Under the pieces are notes generated by a model. The model saw nothing but the letters and a program-made list of their open reading frames with translations, had not been told where the DNA came from and did not search any database. This document shows, one piece after another, positions 22,701 to 31,700 of a stretch of 64,000 nucleotides of DNA. The position numbers and the translations under genes were made by a program. Each line of letters opens with the position of its first letter. Position 1 is the stretch's first letter. The DNA is from Liolophura sinensis (lineage: Eukaryota; Mollusca; Polyplacophora; Chitonida; Chitonidae), in contig NC_088296.1 of the NCBI RefSeq assembly GCF_032854445.1, positions 1,304,001-1,368,000 on the forward strand, read 5' to 3'.

Positions 22701-25700
22701 TACATACGCGTATGTTGATTGGTTGCAGGTATATGCGATGGAATGTGCTTAGCGTGGCTTGTACCAATGAGCACAAAGATTGCGTGATGCAGGCGAAAAA
22801 GCTTTTCGCTGACTGGATGGCAGATGAAGATAACAACCCGTAAGTATATCACTCTCAATGCTCAGAGTCTGTGTTCTGTAACAGAAACAGCGATCACAAT
22901 CAACAATGATAAAGGACTTCCACCAATCTCAAGGGCTGAATGTTTATACATGAATTAAATGTATATAATGCATATATCAATCTGTGCACCAGTACATGAG
23001 GTTGAGCTCTGTTGGAGGGCTCACTGGCTTAGACGATTAAAAACTCAAATGGTTAAACCGCTGACTCGGTTTAAGTGTTAAAGTGATGGATCAGATGGTA
23101 AAAGCGTTGGACCATGACCAATGATGTCGGGTGTTCGAATCCAACTCTAGCTGTATCTGCTATGTTTTGGAGTCTATGCTATTTGGCTAATGTACAGGCG
23201 TTTTTTTGTTTTTTTTTTGTTTTTTTTTTTTTTGTTGAACTGGTTGAATCTGACGGGTCGACTGTACAATCTCACCTTGTGAACGCGACTTTATCAATGA
23301 GGTCGCGTATTCGAATCCAGCTGTCACCTTCACAAATGAGGTCGATTCAACCTTTCACTGTTTCGACTGCGGCCTTAAGCTAGGTACCTAGGAAGGTTAT
23401 TTGGTCATTTTAAAAAAAAACATTTTTAAAAGAAAACTATGTTCCAGGAGAGAGCTTTGTCTGTATGAAAGACACTTCCTATTAAAATCGCATTGACTAA
23501 ACAGAAGAGAAAATGTTCACGTATCAGCGTTCACATACCATCCAATGAAAGATTACAGATGGGGTTTATGACAAGAGACCCAAGGGGCAAAATACCCCAG
23601 GATGAAAGATCTGTGGACAAAAGTCCCGACAAACCACATATGACCCAAGAGACAAAATACCCCAGGATAAAAGATCGTAGACAAAAGTTCCGACAAGCGA
23701 CATATGACCCAAAAGACAAAACATTTTAAAAATATTGATCCGAACTTAAAATATCTGGTGTGCTGCACGTCTATAGGTCACGACTTGGTGGAGGAGTGGG
23801 ACAGGAGTATCCTGCAGGATGCCTAAGAAAACTATGTTCCAGGAGAGAGTTTTGTCTGTATGAAAGGCACTTCCTATTAAAATCGCATGGACTAAACAGA
23901 AAAAAAATTGTTCATGCATCAGTGTTCACATACCATTCAATGAAACCGCATCAGTTTGTTCATCCGTTTACCGTTGATCTGTATCGTTTAGGATTGACCG
24001 GAACTTTAAGTCCATAGTGTACTGCACGGCCATAGCTCACGGTGGGTAGAAGAATGGGATTTTGCCTACAGGATGTACAAGAAGGCAAATGTGGCCTCAG
24101 AAGCTGTCCGGCTTCAGACGGCAATGAGTTGTTCTCAAGAGCCCTGGATACTCACAAGGTAATTAACTTGAACAATTGTAGTAACGCAAACGGCTGTTAC
24201 ACAAATGAACAACAGCTAACATCGGTTACCAATTACAACAACAACAACAACAGCTTTAACAATAATGGTAGCGAAAAACACGGATTATAACATAAATGAA
24301 CAACAGCAAACACCAATATTACAAACAACAACAACAGCTTTAGCAATTGTTCAAAGGAAAACACAAATAATAACATTACCAAATAACAGCAAACACAAAT
24401 ATTACCAGCAAAAACAACAGCTTTAACAGTTGTGATAACAAAAAACAACGATTACAACATTAGCAAGTAACAGAAAACATTAATGTTATCAACAACAACA
24501 TTAGCTGTAACAATTGTTGTAACGAAAACACCGATTATAACATAACTGAACAACAGCAAACATAAATGTTATCTGTAACAATGAATAAATCCGTTTGCCT
24601 ACATATTTTAAAGTATTTAAGAACACGATCAATTCTTCAAATTAAAGGAAATATTTCTATCGTGTCACTGGTAGATTTTTGAAATATACATGCATAATGT
24701 AGGAGCGTGTTAAATATGAAAGATGAGAGGATTACAAAGAGTTGGATGTAGTATGACAAGGACATGTTTCTAACGGCTGCTTCATCAGCGAGAAAATGAG
24801 GATTTACGTATTAAAACACATTTTCACAAAATGGGAAATTACAAATTTTATGGTTTTGTTCATAATATAACTGAACTAAATTGAAACCGAACGAATCTTC
24901 TCAGGGATAAGACTCTCGAAAACTCATTGAAATGAGGTTCACACGCACTCCTGAATGCCTTTTGCAGATACTTGGAGAGAACTCTTATACCCGAGGAGAT
25001 AAGGAAGCAAGACGCTGTCTCTTGCATCACGAGCATATCGGCTAACGCGATTGGTCAGTCCCTGGCATGGGATTTTGTCAGGGCAAACTGGGACTACATG
25101 ATGACAACGTGAGTTATTTGGATATTTGAAAGATTACAGATGGGGTTTATGACAAGAGGCCCAAGAGGCAAAATACCCCAGGATAAAAGATCTGTGGACA
25201 AAAGTCCCGACAAACGACATATGACCCAAGAGACAAAATACCCCAGGATAAAAGATCTGTGGAGAAAAGTTCCCACAAGCGACATATGACCCAAAAGACA
25301 AAATACCCCAGGATAAAAGATCTGTGGACAAAAAGACCCGAAATACGATAACTGACCATAGAGACAAAACACCCCAGGATTAATGATCTGTGGACAAAAA
25401 GACCCGACAAACGATAACTGACTGAAGAGACAAAACACCCCAGGATTAAAGATCTGTGGACAAAAAGACCCGACAAACGATAACTGACCCTAGAGACAAA
25501 ACAACCCAGGATAAAGATCTGTGGACAAAAGACCCGACAAATGACAAGTGACCCAAGAGACAAAATACGCCAGGATATGAGATCTCTGGAGAAAAGACCC
25601 AAGGACAAATAACCCAAGAGACAAAATACCCAAGGATAAAAGACTTGTGGACAAAGGTCCCGACAAACAACATAATACCTATGGGACATAAAACCCAAAC

Positions 25701-28700
25701 ACAAATGGCTAAAAGGACAACGGATCCTATATAGGACAAGACCCAGTGACAAAAGACCCAAAAGACAAAATACCCAAGGTTAAAAGATCCATAGACAAAA
25801 TCCGACAACCGACAAAAGATCTTATGTTTGGTTGCTGTGAACATATTACTTGTGAACCATAAGACCCAAGGGCATCATAGCCATGGGTCATAATACCCAT
25901 GCACATCATAGCCATGGGTCTTAATACCCATGGACACCATAGCCGTGGGTCATAACACCCATGGACATCATGGCCGTGGGTCATAATACCCATGGACATC
26001 ATAGCCCTGGGTCATAATATCCATGAACATCATAGCCATGGGTCATAATTCCCATGGACATCATAGCCGTGGGTCATAATGCCCATGGACATCATAGCCA
26101 TAGGTCATAATACCCATGGACATCATAGCCATGGGTCATTATACCCATGGACATCATAGCCATGGGTCATAACACCAATGGACATCATACCCGTGGGTCA
26201 TAAAACCCATGGACATCATAGCCGTGGGTTATAATACCCATGGACATCATAGCCGTGTGTCATAATACCCATGGACATCATAGCCATGGGTCATAATACC
26301 CATCGACATCATAGCCGTGGGTCATAATACCCATGGACATCATAGCCGTGGGTCATAATATCCATGCACATTTTAGCCATGGGTCATAACACCAAAAGAC
26401 ATCATGCCCGTGGGTCATAAAACCCATGCACATCATGGCCTTGGGTCATAATACCTATGGACATCATAGCCATGGGTCATAATACCCATGGACATCATAG
26501 CCGTGTGTCATAATACCCATGGACATCATAGCCATGGGTCATAATACCCATGGACATCATAGCCGTGGGGTCATAATACCCATGGACATCATAGCCGTGG
26601 GTCATAAAACCCATGGACATTATAGCCGTTGGTCATAATACCCATGGACATCATAGCCGTGGGTCATAATACCCATGGACATCATAGCCGTGGATCATAA
26701 TACCCATGAACATCATAGCCGTGGGTCATAATACCCATGAACATCATAGCCGAGGGTCATAATACCCATGGACATCATAGCCGTGGGACATAATACCCAT
26801 GGATATTATCGCCGTGGGTCATAACACCCATGGACATCATGGCCGTGGGTCATAACACCCATGGCCATTATGGCCGTGGATCATGATACCCATGAACATC
26901 ATGGCCATGGGTCTTAATACCCATGGACACCATAGCCGTGGGTCATAACACCCATGGACATCATGGCCGCGGGTCATAATACCCATGGACATCATAGCCC
27001 TGGGTCATAATATCCATGAACATCATAGCCATGGGTCATAATTCCCATGGACATCATAGCCGTGGGTCATAATGCCCGTGGACATCATAGCCATAGGTCA
27101 TAATACCCATGGACATCATAGCCGTGGGTTATAATACCTATGGACATCATAGCCGTGGGTCATAACACCCATGGACATCTTAGCCGTGGGTTATAATACC
27201 TATGGACATCATAGCCGTGGGTCATAATACCCATGGACATCATGGCCGTGGGTCATAATACCCATGGACATCATAGCCGTGGGTCATAATACCCATGGAC
27301 ACCATAGCCGTGGGTCGTAACACCCATGGACATCATAGCCTCGGGTCATAATACCCATGGACATCATAGCCGTGGGTCATAACACCCATGGACATCTTAG
27401 CCGTGGGTGATAATACCCATGGACATTTTAGCCGTTGGCCATAATACGCATGGACATCATAGCCATAGGTCATAACACCCATGGACAACTTAGCCGTGGG
27501 TTATAATACCCATGGACATCATAGCCATAGGTCATAACACCCATGGACATCTTAGCCGTGGGTTATAATACCCATGGACATTATGGCCGTGGGTCATAAT
27601 ACCCATGGACATCGTAGCCGTGGGTCATAATACCCATGGACATCATAGCCGTGGGTCATAATACCCATCGACATCATAGCCGTGGGTCATAATATCCATG
27701 CACATTTGAGCCATGGGTCATAACACCAAAAGACATCATGCCCGTGGGTCATAAAACCCATGCACATCATGGCCGTGGGTCATAATACCTATGGACATCA
27801 TAGCCATGGGTCATAATACCTATGGACATCATAGCCGTGTGTCATAATACCCATGGACATCATAGCCATGGGTCATAATACCCATGGACATCATAGCCGT
27901 GGGGTCATAATACCCATGGACATCATAGCCGTGGGTCATAAAACCCATGGACATTATAGCCGTTGGTCATAATACCCATGGACATCATAGCCGTGGGTCA
28001 TAATACCCATGGACATCATAGCCGTGGATCATAATACCCATGAACATCATAGCCGTGGGTCATAATAACCATGAACATCATAGTCGAGGGTCATAATACC
28101 CATGGACATCATAGCCGTGGGACATAATACCCATGGATATTATCGCCGTGGGTCATAACACCCATGGACATCATGGCCGTGGGTCATAACACCCATGGCC
28201 ATTATGGCCGTGGATCATGATACCCATGAACATCATGGCCATGGGTCTTAATACCCATGGACACCATAGCCGTGGGTCATAATACCCATGGACATCATAG
28301 CCGTGGGTCATAATACCCATCGACATCATAGCCGTGGGTCATAATATCCATGCACATTTGAGCCATGGGTCATAACACCAAAAGACATCATGCCCGTGGG
28401 TCATAAAACCCATGCACATCATGGCCTTGGGTCATAATACCTATGGACATCATAGCCATGGGTCATAATACCCATGGACATCATAGCCGTGTGTCATAAT
28501 ACCCATGGACATCATAGCCATGGGTCATAATACCCATGGACATCATAGCCGTGGGGTCATAATACCCATGGACATCATAGCCGTGGGTCATAACACCCAT
28601 GGACATTATAGCCGTGGGTTATAATACCTATGGACATCATAGCCGTGGGTCATAATACCCATGGACATCATAGCTATAGGTCATAACACCAATGGACATC

Positions 28701-31700
28701 TTAGCCGTGGGTTATAATACCCATGGACATCATGGCCGTGGGTCATAATACCCATGAACATCATGGCCGTGGGTCATAATACCCATGGACATCATAGCCG
28801 TGGGTCATAATACCCATGGACACCATAGCCGTGGGTCGTAACACCCATGGACATCATAGCCTCGGGTCATAATACCCATGGACATCATAGCCGTGGGTCA
28901 TAACACCCATGGACATCTTAGCCGTGGGTTATAATACCCATGGACATTTTAGCCGTTGGTCATAATACGCATGGACATCATAGCCATAGGTCATAACACC
29001 CATGGACATCTTAGCCGTGGGTTATAATACCCATGGACATCATAGCCATAGGTCATAACACCCATGGACATCTTACCCGTGGGTTATAATACCCATGGAC
29101 ATTATGGCCGTGGGTCATAATACCCATGGACATCGTAGCCGTGGGTCATAATACCCATCGACATCATAGCCGTGGGTCATAATACCCATCGACATCATAG
29201 CCGTGGGTCATAATATCCATGCACATTTGAGCCATGGGTCATAACACCAAAAGACATCATGCCCGTGGGTCATAAAACCCATGCACATCATGGCCTTGGG
29301 TCATAATACCTATGGACATCATAGCCATGGGTCATAATACCCATGGACATCATAGCCGTGTGTCATAATACCCATGGACATCATAGCCATGGGTCATAAT
29401 ACCCATGGACATCATAGCCGTGGGGTCATAATACCCATGGACATCATAGCCGTGGGTCATAAAACCCATGGACATTATAGCCGTTGGTCATAATACCCAT
29501 GGACATCATAGCCGTGGGTCATAATACCCATGGACATCATAGCCGTGGATCATAATACCCATGAACATCATAGCCGTGGGTCATAATAACCATGAACATC
29601 ATAGTCGAGGGTCATAATACCCATGGACATTATAGCCGTGGGACATAATACCCATGGATATTATTGCCGTGGGTCATAACACCCATGGACATCATGGCCG
29701 TGGGTCATAACACCCATGGCCATTATGGCCGTGGATCATGATACCCATGAACATCATGGCCATGGGTCTTAATACCCATGGACACCATAGCCGTGGGTCA
29801 TAACACCCATGGACATCATGGCCGTGGGTCATAATACCCATGGACATCATAGCCCTGGGTCATAATATCCATGAACATCATAGCCATGGGTCATAATTCC
29901 CATGGACATCATAGCCGTGGGTCATAATGCCCGTGGACATCATAGCCATAGGTCATAATACCCATGGACATCATAGCCGTGGGTTATAATACCTATGGAC
30001 ATCATAGCCGTGGGTCATAATACGCATGGACATCATAGCTATAGGTCATAATACCCATGGACATCATAGCCGTGGGTTATAATACCTATGGACATCATAG
30101 CCGTGGGTCATAACACCCATGGACATCTTAGCCGTGGGTTATAATACCTATGGACATCATAGCCGTGGGTCATAATACCCATGGACATCATAGCTATAGG
30201 TCATAACACCAATGGACATCTTAGCCGTGGGTTATAATACCCATGGACAACATGGCCGTGGGTCATAATACCCATGAACATCATGGCCGTGGGTCATAAT
30301 ACCCATGGACATCATAGCCGTGGGTCATAATACCCATGGACACCATAGCCGTGGGTCGTAACACCCATGGACATCATAGCCTCGGGTCATAATACCCATG
30401 GACATCATAGCCGTGGGTCATAACACCCATGGACATCTTAGCCGTGGGTTATAATACCCATGGACATTTTAGCCGTTGGTCATAATACGCATGGACATCA
30501 TAGCCATAGGTCATAACACCCATGGACATCTTAGCCGTGGGTTATAATACCCATGGACATCATAGCCATAGGTCATAACACCCATGGACATCTTAGCCGT
30601 GGGTTTTAATACCCATGGACATCATGGCCGTGGGTCATAATACCCATGGACATCGTAGCCGTGGGTCATAATACCCATGGACATCATAGCCGTGGGTCAT
30701 AATACCCATGAACATCATGGCCGTGGGTCATAATACCCATGGACATCATAGCCGTGGGTGATAATACCCATGGACACCATAGCCGTGGGTCATAACACCC
30801 ATGGACATCATAGCCTCGGGTGATAATACCCATGGACATCATATCCGTGGGTCATAATATCCATGCACATCATAGCCATGGGTCATAACACCAATGGTCA
30901 TCATAGCCTCGGGTGATAATACCCATGGACATCATAGCCGTGGGTCATAACACCCATGAACATCATAGCCGTGGGTCATAATACCCATGGACATCATAGC
31001 CGTGGGCTATAATACCCATGGACATCATTGCCGTGGGTCATAACACCCATGGACATCATAGCCGTGGGTTATAATACCCATGGACAGCATAGCTGTGGGT
31101 CATACTACCTATGGACATATTACCCGTGAACGTAATACCCGTGGGTGATAAGAACTAGTATACAAGCTATATTTGATGTGTTTGTAAGCCAGTACTCATT
31201 CATGTAATAATAATATCTTATGGTCTATTTCTTTTAACCAGTCGACTATATTCAGCTGCCTTTAAAATTAGTCTTTCTCGCTACTAAAATAGCCTTTAGT
31301 GAGTGACACGCAAATTCTGCACATTGGTATGTTCAACGTCATAAAAAAATTTTACCTACAAGCGGTGGAGTAAGATTAGTACAGTAAAGTAGAAGTTATC
31401 CTAAAATTTTAACTACTAGCGGTGGAGTTAGATTAGTACAGTAAAGTAGAAGTTATCCTAAAATTTTACCTGCACGCGGTGGAGTAAGATTAGTACTGTA
31501 AAGTAGAAGTTATCCTAAAATTTTACCTGCACGCGGTGGAGTAAGATTAGTACAGTAAAGTAGAAGTTATCCTGAAATTTTACCTCCACGCAGTGGAGTA
31601 AGATTAGTACAATAAAGTAGAACTTATCCTAAAATTTTAACTACAAGCGGTGGAGTAAGATTAGTACAGTAAAGTAGAAGTTATCCTAAAATTTTAACTA

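Noticed and set aside
25147-26002. Minus-strand frames of up to 204 codons
   Set aside because: They are translations of the 63-bp and 31-bp arrays. The same peptide fragments recur in shifted frames and there is no domain.
25858-31145. CRISPR-like array
   Set aside because: The units are contiguous with no unique spacers, and the genome is eukaryotic with introns.
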